From NCBI RefSeq assembly GCF_008274825.1, contig NZ_CP030848.1:3533618-3597617 (forward strand): DNA of 64,000 nt, in the 5' to 3' direction. A program made the position numbers and the translations under genes. The stretch is from Sphingobacterium hotanense (GTDB taxonomy: Bacteria > Bacteroidota > Bacteroidia > Sphingobacteriales > Sphingobacteriaceae). The notes beneath the pieces were generated by a model that worked only from the letters and a program-made list of their open reading frames with translations, was not told the origin of the DNA and ran no database searches. Shown here in pieces: positions 17,677-25,978 of this stretch. The first letter of the stretch is position 1, and every line of letters starts with the position of its first letter.

Positions 17677-19011
17677 ATGAATATTTCACACCAAAACATT
17701 GACGACATCAACGCAAGTATCCAAGTGGAGATTGCTCCAGCGGATTACAACCCACAAGTTGATAAAGCAATTAAAGACCAAGCAAAAAAAGCTAAGTTAC
17801 CAGGATTCCGTCCAGGGATGGTTCCAGTAGGACATATCAAACGTATGTACGGTAAATCAATCTTATTTGATGAGATCAATAGAATGATCAACGATAAGAT
17901 TGCTGAATACATTGGCGAGCAAAAATTAGAAGTACTCGGTCAGCCTCTACCCCTAGATGAGGATCAAGACACAAAATACAACTGGGATTTCAACGATACA
18001 TTCAATTTCAAATACGAAATTGGTTTAGCACCTGAATTTGAAGTTCCTTTCACTGCAGAAACGGAATTCACAGAATACGATATCAAAGCTGACGAAGCTA
18101 CTTTAGCAGAGCGTATCAAAAACTTACGTCGTAGCTACGGTAAAATGACTAACCCAGAAGTTTCTGAGGAAGGTGATGTATTATACGCTGCTTTGAAACA
18201 AGATAAAGAAGAAGGTATTGAAAAAACTACTTCTGTTCGTACAGACATCATCGAGGATGCTAAGATCAAGAAATCTTTGGTAGGCTTGAAAAAAGATGAT
18301 ACTGTAAAAATCGACGTGAAGAAAGCTTTCAAAGTTGCTGACTTAGCGCGCATCTTAGGTATTACAGAAGATGAAGCAGAAGCTTTAGACGTTACAAAAT
18401 TCGAATTGACTGTTAAAAACATCAACAGATTAGAAGAGTCTGATTTGAACCAAGAGTTCTTTGACAAACTTTTCCCTGCAGGTGAAGTAACAACAGAAGA
18501 GCAATTCAACGAAAAAGTAACGGAAGAAGTTGAAAACCTATTCAAACAAAACTCTGCACAAAAGTTACGTAACGATATGTACACTTTTGGTATGGATAAA
18601 GTTGAAGCAAAATTCCCTGAGGAATTCTTGAAAAGATGGTTAAAAGCAACTAACCCGAACTTATCTACAGAAGAAATCGAAGAAGGATTCGCAGATTTCA
18701 TTAGCAACCTGAAATGGACGATTATCGAAAACAGAATCGTTACAGCAAACAACCTTGAAGTAAAATATGACGAAGTTGTTGAGTTAGCTAAAGAGCGTAT
18801 CTACGCACAAATCAAGATGTACAACATCAACGAAGAGCCAACTGACGAGCAATTACAACAATTCGCAATGCAGTTATTATCTGACAGAGAACAAGCAAAC
18901 CGCTTATTCGAAGAGGTAAAAGCGCTTAAAGTATTCGATCAATTGAAATCAACTGTGAAGTTAAAATCTAAAAAGATTGATTTCGATAAATTCGAAAAAC
19001 TAGACAAATAG
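17677..19011 (+). CDS. tig: Trigger factor, ribosome-associated chaperone
   Basis: The 444-residue protein has the ribosome-binding N-domain (1-115) with the loop GFRPGMVP, where most bacteria have GFRxGKVP. The PPIase-like domain (about 150-245) and a helical C-terminal chaperone domain follow. It binds ribosomal protein L23 at the exit tunnel and shields new chains. The coding sequence uses frequent, A/T-ending codons, in keeping with high expression. The placement directly after tRNA-Leu(UAG) but behind a terminator means it has its own promoter in the short gap or depends on readthrough; none was clear. A strong terminator follows at 19035. Confidence 0.95.
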   Translation: MNISHQNIDDINASIQVEIAPADYNPQVDKAIKDQAKKAKLPGFRPGMVPVGHIKRMYGKSILFDEINRMINDKIAEYIGEQKLEVLGQPLPLDEDQDTKYNWDFNDTFNFKYEIGLAPEFEVPFTAETEFTEYDIKADEATLAERIKNLRRSYGKMTNPEVSEEGDVLYAALKQDKEEGIEKTTSVRTDIIEDAKIKKSLVGLKKDDTVKIDVKKAFKVADLARILGITEDEAEALDVTKFELTVKNINRLEESDLNQEFFDKLFPAGEVTTEEQFNEKVTEEVENLFKQNSAQKLRNDMYTFGMDKVEAKFPEEFLKRWLKATNPNLSTEEIEEGFADFISNLKWTIIENRIVTANNLEVKYDEVVELAKERIYAQIKMYNINEEPTDEQLQQFAMQLLSDREQANRLFEEVKALKVFDQLKSTVKLKSKKIDFDKFEKLDK

Positions 19012-19034
19012 AAGAATTAAGAATTAGTAATATT

Positions 19035-19068
19035 AAAAGGTTAACAGGCGACTGTTAACCTTTTTTTT
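19035..19068 (+). terminator. Terminator of trigger factor
   Basis: AAAAGGTTAACAG, loop GCGA, CTGTTAACCTTTT, then more T: a 13-base-pair stem with an eight-T tail. Confidence 0.92.
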
Positions 19069-20670
19069 CTGAAAGTTATTGTTGTTTTTTCAATTTAAAC
19101 CAATAAAAAATCAGACCAGTGATTGTTCAAGGGTCTATTTTTTTGTCTGGAATATTTTGTTTCTGTTTCTTAAGTATTCTTCTTGATCAAAAAAAGGACT
19201 TTATTACTAAAAACAAGAGTATAATTTTTTCTTCGAGCTCTAAAGGCATCAACTGTTGGTTCTTAAACGTCTGTTATCAGTTTTTTTCACGGGGAGTCTA
19301 ACCACCAAAAAAAGGTCGATCTTTTATTTATAAGACGTGTTCTTCAGGGTACTCAATTGTTTCTGTAATCTGTCAATTCTTTTAAGTCTTCTATTTTCCA
19401 GTATTTTTATATCCTGGGGATGTAATTGATAGGGTTCCATGTCCCTCAGCACATGGTATGCAGCGGTCAATATCTTATGTGCAATGGCTATTGTCGCCTT
19501 CTTATGTCCTCTTCGGGCAGCGATCTGGTGATGCTTGACTGCAAGTAAGGGATTGGCCTTGGATCTAGAGGCTACCCATGCGGCCTCTACGAGCGTCGTC
19601 TTGAGATACTTATTTCCATGTGTTGTTCTGGAGGAATACTTTTTTCCTGCACTCTCATTGTTGCCCGGGCAAACACCAGCCCATGAGGAAAGGTTCTGAT
19701 GTGTTGCAAATTGGGTCATGTCCGTACCGATCTCTGAGACGATTCCTAATGCTACTTTGGAAGACACTCCCGGAATAGTCTCCAGTAGTTCCAGCTCCCG
19801 ATACATGATCCTTGCGTACTGTTCCATCTGAGCCTCTGATTGTGCTATTTGTAGATTGATATGATCGATGGATTGCAGTATAAGGGTCAACATGAAGCGG
19901 TGGTGATCTGTGACCTTGCCAGTAAGTGCTTTAATCAGTTCTGCGTGTTTCTTGACCAGTGAACCCTTGGCATGCTTGCCAACAGCAAAGGATCGCTCTG
20001 ACCTTTAGCCATGGATCGGACCATTTCCATGGCGCTTACACCGAATACGTCGCTGACCACGCTCCGCAGTTTGACGTTGGCAGATTCAAGGATGTTCTGC
20101 AACCGGTTCTTTTCTGCAGTCCGCATCGCGATCAGCTTGCGTCTATGTCGGTAGAGCTCCCTGAGCTCCCGGATATGTTGTGCTGGAATGAAGCTACCCT
20201 TCAGTAGACCGGAAAGAAGCAGTTTGGAGATCCATTCGCTATCCTTCTTATCGGTCTTCTGCCCCGGAACATTCTTGATGTGGCGGGCATTGACCAACAA
20301 AATGTGAAAGTAATCTTCCAAAACCGCGTAAACCGGTCGCCAGTAAACACCGGTGCTCTCCATGGCAACCTGTGTAATGGAATGGGATTGAAGCCATTGC
20401 ACTAAATCATACAGGTCATCCGTAAAAGTTAAGAAGGTTTTTGTCTCTGTATCAAAATCACTACCTTTAATGGTAGCAACTACTGTGTCTTTATGGACAT
20501 CCAGTCCACAGCCACGATCAAGAATAAAGGGTAATCCGCTGACAGCCATAGGTCTTATATTTATTGGTACTAAGATACCGTTTTGGCTAAATGCCTATTG
20601 GGACTATGAGCCCGTGACTTTCATGGCTGTTGGTGATACCCGAGTATCATGAATGTTTTTTTCTGAAAGT
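19062..20670 (-). mobile_element. IS110-family insertion element (broken transposase)
   Basis: The element is defined by its transposase and by a shared 15-base sequence, seven T then CTGAAAGT, at 19062-19076 and 20656-20670. If these mark the borders the unit is about 1.59 kb, with 106 non-coding bases before the transposase start and about 247 after its stop. IS110-type elements carry a bridge RNA in a non-coding end; the longer 3' end here resembles the IS1111 layout. No terminal inverted repeats were found. The right border touches the first copy of an approximately 83-base repeat (20656-20738), a possible target. The exact ends are uncertain. Confidence 0.6.
19324..20549 (-). pseudogene. 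IS110-family DEDD transposase, split by a one-base deletion
   Basis: Two frames together cover one transposase of 408 residues. The N-terminal part (20549 to about 19971) has the DEDD nuclease: GLDVHKDT, AMESTGVYWRP and [10 protein letters not shown]. The C-terminal part (to 19324) is the Transposase_20 domain with the catalytic Ser region: LLETIPGVSS, SWAGVCPGNNESAG. They are separated by a frameshift between 19970 and 19971, where ATG-CCAAGG stands in place of an expected ATG-GCCAAGG. The total of 1226 bases is one short of 409 codons. The first frame then stops at 19935. There is no slippery run, so a programmed shift is unlikely, and the copy is probably inactive. Confidence 0.85.
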
Positions 20671-20738
20671 GTCTGTTTTCAAAGGCCATCAAGAACTTTC
20701 ATTCCTGTTGGTATTTCAATGAAAACATGAAAGTTTTA
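20656..20738 (+). repeat. Approximately 83-base interspersed repeat, copy 1
   Basis: This stretch is about 90% identical to the reverse complement of 34678-34760. It contains an internal inverted repeat, AACTTTCAT and ATGAAAGTT, able to form a hairpin. It begins exactly at the suspected border of the IS110-type element. Confidence 0.7.
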
Positions 20739-20745
20739 TTTCGGA

Positions 20746-21393
20746 TTAGAATACTTTTTTGAAACCCGTATTCAATCGTAAAGAGAATTCCGTCTCCCTG
20801 TCCTCCCCAAACACAACTCCCGGACCTACTTCAAAATTAAATACAAAGTTCTTACCCAGATTTCTATTCATCCCCCAAACTGCTGAGGCGAATCCGATGT
20901 AATTTTTAGAAAATCCCTGACTTTCCATGGTATATGTTTCGGTTTTTACCTTTTCCGTTGTCCAACCTTCCAAACCATTGATCAGTCGCAATCCAATGTA
21001 GTTCCCCGCATTATTGTTCACATTCTTGCCTGCCTCAACACGCTTATTCATGTTATAATAGTATTTATACGCCAGGCCAATATTCGGAGTCAGGTAAAGC
21101 TGAAATCGCCTCTCTTTCTCTTCAATCCGATCTTGATTAATCTTGACATAAGAATTTGAGTAGGCAAAAATCAAACTGGCATCTAGACCCGCTGTAAACT
21201 CGAAGGTTGACTTTGGAGAAATTGGTGTCTCATAGATGTATCGAACTCCGGGAGTTGCCGGTGAAAGTTCGACTGCATGCAATTTTTGCAAGTGTGAATC
21301 CTCGCTTTGCGCAAATGCGAAATTACCGGATGCTGCAATCGAAAGAAGAAAAGCAAAGATAGCCTTGCTCAATAAGGAGTAGTTTTTTTTCAT
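20746..21393 (-). CDS. Outer-membrane beta-barrel-like protein, unknown role
   Basis: The family is not recognised. The 215-residue protein has a clear signal peptide (AIFAFLLSIAASGNFAFAQS), then alternating hydrophobic and polar strands such as TFEFTAGLDASLIFAYSN and FVFNFEVGPGVVFGED. It ends with Phe (LRLNTGFKKVF), the usual outer-membrane barrel end. About eight strands would fit the length, as in small porin-like barrels. The stop codon lies just after the repeat at 20656-20738, and 480 bases of repeat-rich DNA separate it from the next gene upstream. Function unknown. Confidence 0.7.
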   Translation of the reverse strand: MKKNYSLLSKAIFAFLLSIAASGNFAFAQSEDSHLQKLHAVELSPATPGVRYIYETPISPKSTFEFTAGLDASLIFAYSNSYVKINQDRIEEKERRFQLYLTPNIGLAYKYYYNMNKRVEAGKNVNNNAGNYIGLRLINGLEGWTTEKVKTETYTMESQGFSKNYIGFASAVWGMNRNLGKNFVFNFEVGPGVVFGEDRETEFSLRLNTGFKKVF

Positions 21394-21523
21394 ATAATAT
21401 TAAATAGTTTCCAAGCAATAAACATAAGAATATTTAATATTATTTCTCATAATAGAGACTAAATAATCGTTAATGAGCGAGAAGGGATTGCGAGCAATCA
21501 AACCTCCATGAATATCCTTTCAG

Positions 21524-21587
21524 ACCCAAATCAAAGCCCTTTCAGAAGGGGTTTGATTTGGGTTTGAAAGAGTTCTGAAAGGGCTTT
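21524..21587. repeat. Interleaved inverted repeat (pseudoknot-type element), copy 1
   Basis: Stem A pairs ACCCAAATCAAA (21524-21535) with TTTGATTTGGGT (21552-21563), 12 of 12. Stem B pairs AAAGCCCTTTCAGAA (21533-21547) with TTCTGAAAGGGCTTT (21573-21587), 15 of 15. The arms alternate A, B, A', B', so they cannot nest. Related copies are at 43285 and 60095. Confidence 0.75.
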
Positions 21588-21621
21588 ATAAGGGGATTGA
21601 TTCATTGCAGCTATATTTTTT

Positions 21622-21790
21622 TTGTCTGAACCAAGAAAGGAAGGGAAATTCGTCTTGAACGAGGAAAAAAAGGAAATTTTGTTTTGAACCAGGAAAGGAA
21701 GGGAAATTTGTTTTGAACCAGGAAAAAAAGGATGGAAGGATTGACAGGATCCTGCATATCCTTGCATCCTTCCTTTCCTGGTTCAAAGAC
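21622..21790. repeat. 29-base tandem array joined to a palindromic TGAACCAGG element
   Basis: TGAAC starts units at 21627, 21656, 21685 and 21714, exactly 29 bases apart, each continuing as CAGGAAAGGAAGGGAAATTTG or a variant. The last unit runs on into GGAAGGATTGACAGGATCC and then meets its own reverse complement, ending CCTTTCCTGGTTCAAAGAC. There are no unique spacers, so this is not CRISPR. Confidence 0.75.
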
Positions 21791-21840
21791 AAAACATCCT
21801 GCATATCCTTGAAAATACCACCAAAACAGGACGCCACAGG

Positions 21841-21875
21841 TCTAATGTCTAATGTCTAACATCTAATATCTAAGC
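21841..21875 (+). repeat. Heptamer repeat run TCTAATR (locus 2)
   Basis: Five consecutive 7-base units: TCTAATG, TCTAATG, TCTAACA, TCTAATA, TCTAAGC. The run ends five bases before the stop codon of the DUF3943 gene. Confidence 0.75.
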
Positions 21876-21879
21876 CCGC

Positions 21880-23334
21880 TTAGAAAAAAATATTATAACC
21901 AATAGAAAGCCTTCCATAAGGATACTCCCTATTGAAATCTGGGTATTGCTCGTCTTTAAAGTGACCTTGTAGGTTGAAGTAACCGGAGCTTAAATTAATG
22001 GACCAGCGCTTGTATAAGCGCAGGCTGGCTTCGGTATTAAGTCCGTGGAGGATATAATAGGAATCATTACCTGAGATGGTGAAGAACACGCCACCATTAT
22101 AATCTGCTGAGATCATGAGTCTATTCAGGAGGCTGAGCTCTCCGCGGAAGCGGTAGGATGCTCCCGGGCCATAGTTGTAGTTTCTGCTTGCTCCGTACAA
22201 TAGGTAGGGATCAGGAACCGCCGCTAATACTACCGCACCGGCACCGACGCTCAGGTTTAAACGATTATTCTTCTTATAGCGAAACTCCGATACCCAATTG
22301 TAGTTGATACTTTGTGCACCATAGAAGAATGCATCGTTGTTGTAGAAATCATAATGTGCATTGAGGGTTCCGAAGTGTTCGCCTTTTTGCGACTTAAAGA
22401 ATTTGGCGCCATAGAGGAGCGCATGCACATTGACGGCATTGATGAACGAGCTATCGCCGCTTCCCAATTCTAAGTTCACGGAGAACTGATCAAATGGTCT
22501 TTTGTAATTGTGGTCACCATTGGAATAGCGGAAACGGAGGCGTCCGTAGAAAGCGTTCTTTCCCTTTGCCAGGAAGTCGCCCTCCTTCGCATCGAACCGA
22601 CGGAAACCCATGTCGACTTCTGCAGCGATGACAGATGAGTCTACCAGAAAGTAATCTTCCACAGTCTTGCTCCATTTACCGTCGAGTAGGCGGTTTAAGC
22701 CACTTACCGGATTGACTATGCTGGCGACAATTTCATTTCCGATGCGGTTATGATGATGTTTGTTTCTTGCGAGAATGTTTCGGGATACGCGATGCATCAT
22801 CTCACCTAAAAGGATCCCCCCGAATGTTGTGTTCACGAGGTCGTTGATTGAAGGATGTTGCGTTTCGCCGGCAGTTTCCCAAATATAGCTTCCCGCCACG
22901 GTAGCTATACTCGATTCATAGAAATTATAGCCGTTGCTACGAAAAGCGTTGAAATAAATCTGTCCGTGAAAGGGATGGTCGATCTGATTGGTGGTAAATT
23001 GATTATCATCCCAATCCCAAGCACTAAATCGCTGGTGATCTATAAAATTCTTAAACGTGATATAGGAATAGGGGTCGCGTGTAATAAAGCGATTGAAGGA
23101 AGCAGGTAATGCCTGCGCTAGGAACCACTCCGCCCCTGCGCGCCAGAACTTTTTCTCTCTTTTGGGGTTTAAGTTCCAGGTCAACGTATCTTTCAGAAAA
23201 GCAGGATCCTTAAAACGAAGGGAATCCGCTGTGCTAATTTGTAGGGAGTCGGATTGCGCCAAGCTTGATTGGCAAGTAAAGAGTACAACGAGCGAAGTGA
23301 AGAGCGTAATAATAAAGTGTCGCAATGGTATCAA
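21880..23334 (-). CDS. DUF3943 outer-membrane protein
   Basis: The 484-residue protein has a signal peptide (TLFTSLVVLFTCQSSLAQS). A conserved central section at about 100-190 follows, with FKNFIDHQRFSAWDWDDNQF, HPFHGQIYFNAFRSNGYNF and STFGGILLGEMMHRVSRN-like residues; this is the DUF3943 signature of paired histidines and aromatic residues. The C-terminal half is a predicted beta-barrel ending in Phe-Phe. The family is common in Bacteroidota and Proteobacteria and is of unknown function. It stands alone, with the heptamer run just past its stop. Confidence 0.8.
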   Translation of the reverse strand: MIPLRHFIITLFTSLVVLFTCQSSLAQSDSLQISTADSLRFKDPAFLKDTLTWNLNPKREKKFWRAGAEWFLAQALPASFNRFITRDPYSYITFKNFIDHQRFSAWDWDDNQFTTNQIDHPFHGQIYFNAFRSNGYNFYESSIATVAGSYIWETAGETQHPSINDLVNTTFGGILLGEMMHRVSRNILARNKHHHNRIGNEIVASIVNPVSGLNRLLDGKWSKTVEDYFLVDSSVIAAEVDMGFRRFDAKEGDFLAKGKNAFYGRLRFRYSNGDHNYKRPFDQFSVNLELGSGDSSFINAVNVHALLYGAKFFKSQKGEHFGTLNAHYDFYNNDAFFYGAQSINYNWVSEFRYKKNNRLNLSVGAGAVVLAAVPDPYLLYGASRNYNYGPGASYRFRGELSLLNRLMISADYNGGVFFTISGNDSYYILHGLNTEASLRLYKRWSINLSSGYFNLQGHFKDEQYPDFNREYPYGRLSIGYNIFF

Positions 23335-23450
23335 TGATTTAAAATATCTGCAAATTTAATTCTTTTCCGTGAGAGATATAAATTTCATCGTGGATGCTAC
23401 ATTCGAATGACTATATCCCGGCCGCAGAAACTCTCAAGAAAAGCAAACAG

Positions 23451-23481
23451 TTTGATACTTAAATGGTTTTAATTATATTTA
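23451..23481 (+). promoter_or_regulatory. Promoter of the secreted repeat protein
   Basis: TTTG at 23451-23454, a 19-base spacer and TATATTTA at 23474-23481 (one mismatch to TAnnTTTG). The gene starts 25 bases after it, at the ATG on 23506. Confidence 0.6.
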
Positions 23482-23505
23482 GTGATAACCAAAACGACAA
23501 ACAAC

Positions 23506-24195
23506 ATGAAAAGAATTCTCTCAATCTTCCTTGTCATTTTACTTTCCACGAGCCTTTATGCCCAGGAAAAGGCAGCAGCAAGCGGCGCCTATTTGGCGAA
23601 AGATGGTCAAACCAATCATTTGATGTTGTTGATCGATGGCTATTTATCTTACATTAAATATGAAGAAAACAAATACCTCTCTACTTGGGGTGGCCCCTAT
23701 ACAAGCGACGCAAATGGTCTAACCGTTAAAATAGAATACAGCGATGCTAATCCGGCAGAGGTAGGTTCTGAAAAGACGTTAAGAACCAAACTGAGCGCTC
23801 AAAATGTGCAAATCGATGGACTCGATTTCAAAAAGCAAGATGCGAAAAAACAAGGGCTTGATGGCCTTTGGCGCATCACCGGGCGCCAACAGGATAATAA
23901 GATGTCGACCATTGCTCGCGGCGATCGTAAAACAATCAAGTTGCTTGTCGATGGCTACTTCCAATGGATCGCCATTAATCCGGCAGAGAAAGGCTTCTAT
24001 GGTACTGGTGGTGGTAAATACAGTTTCAACAATAACGATTATGTAGAAGAGATAGTATTCTTCTCAAGAGACAATAGCCGTGTTGGCGCAAAATTAACTT
24101 TTAAGGGGGAGATAAAAGATAAGGATTGGCATCACTCGGGACTCTCGTCGAAGGGAGATCCAATCTATGAGCTGTGGTCTTTGGACGGAAGGTAA
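23506..24195 (+). CDS. Secreted protein with two internal repeats, unknown function
   Basis: The family is not recognised with certainty. The 229-residue protein has a signal peptide (ILSIFLVILLSTSLYAQ). It then has two similar halves: LMLLIDGYLSYIKYEENKYL followed by STWGGPYT, and IKLLVDGYFQWIAINPAEKG followed by YGTGGGKY; each half ends with a W-x-(I/L)-x-G-R element (LWRITGRQ, LWSLDGR). The pattern suggests two lipocalin-like or beta-sandwich units that arose by duplication. A GTG at 23482 in the same frame lies at the promoter -7 box, so the ATG at 23506 is the start. Confidence 0.65.
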   Translation: MKRILSIFLVILLSTSLYAQEKAAASGAYLAKDGQTNHLMLLIDGYLSYIKYEENKYLSTWGGPYTSDANGLTVKIEYSDANPAEVGSEKTLRTKLSAQNVQIDGLDFKKQDAKKQGLDGLWRITGRQQDNKMSTIARGDRKTIKLLVDGYFQWIAINPAEKGFYGTGGGKYSFNNNDYVEEIVFFSRDNSRVGAKLTFKGEIKDKDWHHSGLSSKGDPIYELWSLDGR

Positions 24196-24220
24196 TCCCG
24201 TTTCGGAACTTGAATAAGTT

Positions 24221-24246
24221 GCGCCAGTAAAGGAGTTTACTGGCGC
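24221..24246. terminator. Bidirectional terminator
   Basis: GCGCCAGTAAA, loop GGAG, TTTACTGGCGC: a perfect 11-base-pair stem between the convergent secreted-protein and cysM genes. Confidence 0.75.
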
Positions 24247-24259
24247 AGCTATTTATAGG

Positions 24260-25132
24260 CTATCCGAATAAATCGGAGCTTAGGTATCGATCTCCTCTGT
24301 CGCAAACGATAAAGACAATGACGCCTTCTTCGATTTCATTGGCAACTTGAAGGGCAGCGTGGAACGCTCCGCCGGAGCTCATGCCGGCGAAAACCCCCTC
24401 TAGGCGCGCTAGTTCTCTTGCCTTTTGCGTAGCATCTGACTGCGCAATATCAATTACTCGGTCTACACGTGAGGCATCGAAAATCTTAGGTAGATATTCT
24501 TTTGGCCATCTTCGGATTCCGGGAATGGAAGATTCTTCCGTTGGCTGGCAGCCTACGATCTGTATTTCCGGGTTTTGCTCTTTTAAGAACATTGAACAGC
24601 CCATAATGGTACCTGTTGTTCCCATGGCACTCACGAAGTGCGTAATCTTTCCATCCGTATCTCGCCAAATTTCCGGCGCGGTGGTCTTGATGTGTGCCGC
24701 ATAGTTGTCTGGATTCGCAAACTGATTTAAGATAAAATATTCGCCTGTCGCAGCTTTCTCTTCAGCATAGTCGCGACAAATTTCCATGGTTTCCAATAAG
24801 GTTACTTTAGCACCAAAGGCTTCCATCGTCAAGGTGCGCTCGCGCGTCGATGTGGAAGGCATCACTAGCTCCATAGATAAACCAAACATACTTGCAATCA
24901 TCGCCAAGGCAATTCCGGTATTACCGCTAGTTGCCTCAATCAGCTTGGTATCCTTGTTAATTTCCCCACGTTCCATTGCCGAGCGGATCATATTCAAGGC
25001 TGCGCGATCCTTCACGGAACCTCCAGGATTGTTTCCTTCTAGTTTGGCGTATATCTTAACCTTTGGGTTGTTGTGAAATCGAGTGATTTCGACCAAAGGC
25101 GTGTTTCCTATTGTTTCTATTATGTTTCCCAT
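24260..25132 (-). CDS. cysM: Cysteine synthase (PLP-dependent O-acetylserine sulfhydrylase)
   Basis: The 290-residue enzyme makes cysteine from O-acetylserine and sulfide. The PLP lysine is residue 41 in GGSVKDRAALNMI; the SGNTGIALA loop and a C-terminal MSSGGAFHAAL cofactor-binding turn are present. The length (shorter than CysK, about 310) and lack of a CysE-peptide pocket motif favour the CysM type, but this is a judgement. Its ATG overlaps the TAA of cysE by one base (TAATG), so both are translated as a pair. Confidence 0.9.
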   Translation of the reverse strand: MGNIIETIGNTPLVEITRFHNNPKVKIYAKLEGNNPGGSVKDRAALNMIRSAMERGEINKDTKLIEATSGNTGIALAMIASMFGLSMELVMPSTSTRERTLTMEAFGAKVTLLETMEICRDYAEEKAATGEYFILNQFANPDNYAAHIKTTAPEIWRDTDGKITHFVSAMGTTGTIMGCSMFLKEQNPEIQIVGCQPTEESSIPGIRRWPKEYLPKIFDASRVDRVIDIAQSDATQKARELARLEGVFAGMSSGGAFHAALQVANEIEEGVIVFIVCDRGDRYLSSDLFG

Positions 25133-25947
25133 TATGCTAGCGGTTTAGAGTCGATAAATTTAGAATTCGGTTGATGATAAACAGTCGTGTATGGTGCGAC
25201 GCTTGCAGTTAGCCATACATTTCCGCCGATGACCGAGTGATGTCCGACGATGGTTTCCCCTCCGAGGATGGTTGCTCCGGCGTAGATAATTACATGATCT
25301 TCGATAATAGGGTGACGCTGAGTATTGGATAAGCTCTTGTCTACGCTTAAAGCTCCCAGCGTTACGCCCTGATAAAGTTTCACGTGCTTTCCAATGATAC
25401 AAGTTTCTCCAATTACGACACCTGTTCCATGGTCAATATGCAAGTATTCGTCTATCCGTGCGCCTGGGTGTATATCGATTCCTGTTTTGGAATGTGCGTA
25501 CTCCGTCAGAATTCGTGGAATCAAAGGGATGCCTTGAATCAATAGTTCGTGCGCAATGCGGTAGATGCAGATCGCCAGAAAGCCTGGATAGGTGCGTATG
25601 ACTTCGTTCAAGCTCTTTGCCGCCGGGTCGCCGTCGAGGATCGCCTGCGCGTCGGTCAGCATCACCTGATAGTTCTGCGGCAGTTTTTCAAAGAAAGTCG
25701 CTGCCACCTTCTTCACATCGCATTCTGCGCAGGCCTTTGTTTTGAGCAATAGCTGGTACAGCTCGGCTTCAGACACCTGAAAGGCAGCCTCTACATCGGC
25801 TTGCTCATGGTAGGTGTGCGAATTGCGCTCTGGGAAGAGCAGGTGCATCAATGCGACTGCCCACTGCGCAATCTGTTTATTGCTGGGCATATCTTGAACG
25901 GCTTGTTGCTTTTGGAAGATATGCTCGTAAAAGTCTTTCATATTCAT
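25132..25947 (-). CDS. cysE: Serine O-acetyltransferase
   Basis: The 271-residue enzyme transfers acetyl from acetyl-CoA to serine, the first step of cysteine synthesis. The N-terminal helical region (about 1-130) is followed by a left-handed beta-helix of hexapeptide repeats: GARIDEYLHIDHGTGVVIGE, KHVKLYQGVTLGALS, YAGATILGG and VIGGNVWLT. The active His is in HIDHGTG. It overlaps cysM and is preceded by the DUF3037/HipA-like pair 31 bases away, with which it may be cotranscribed. Confidence 0.92.
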   Translation of the reverse strand: MNMKDFYEHIFQKQQAVQDMPSNKQIAQWAVALMHLLFPERNSHTYHEQADVEAAFQVSEAELYQLLLKTKACAECDVKKVAATFFEKLPQNYQVMLTDAQAILDGDPAAKSLNEVIRTYPGFLAICIYRIAHELLIQGIPLIPRILTEYAHSKTGIDIHPGARIDEYLHIDHGTGVVIGETCIIGKHVKLYQGVTLGALSVDKSLSNTQRHPIIEDHVIIYAGATILGGETIVGHHSVIGGNVWLTASVAPYTTVYHQPNSKFIDSKPLA

Positions 25948-25978
25948 AAGTATGCGTTCTAATGCTAATTTACGGGTT

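Larger units (their letters stand above)
21394..21879. other. Repeat-filled intergenic region
   Basis: No gene is seen. The region holds an interleaved (pseudoknot-type) repeat at 21524-21587, a 29-base tandem array with a palindromic end at 21622-21790, and a TCTAATR heptamer run at 21841-21875 that ends five bases from the stop codon of the next gene. Confidence 0.7.

Noticed and set aside
19119..19301. 60-residue plus-strand frame beside the IS element
   Set aside because: Low-complexity, no family, and lies in the likely non-coding IS end.
19935..19975. Programmed frameshift in the IS110-type transposase
   Set aside because: No slippery run or stem is present and IS110 transposases are usually a single frame; a deleted G explains it.
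21622..21740. CRISPR array
   Set aside because: Units follow each other without unique spacers and no cas genes are near.
21531..21837. Two minus-strand frames of about 80 residues in the repeat array
   Set aside because: They are translations of the 29-base tandem array and inverted repeats with no start or family.
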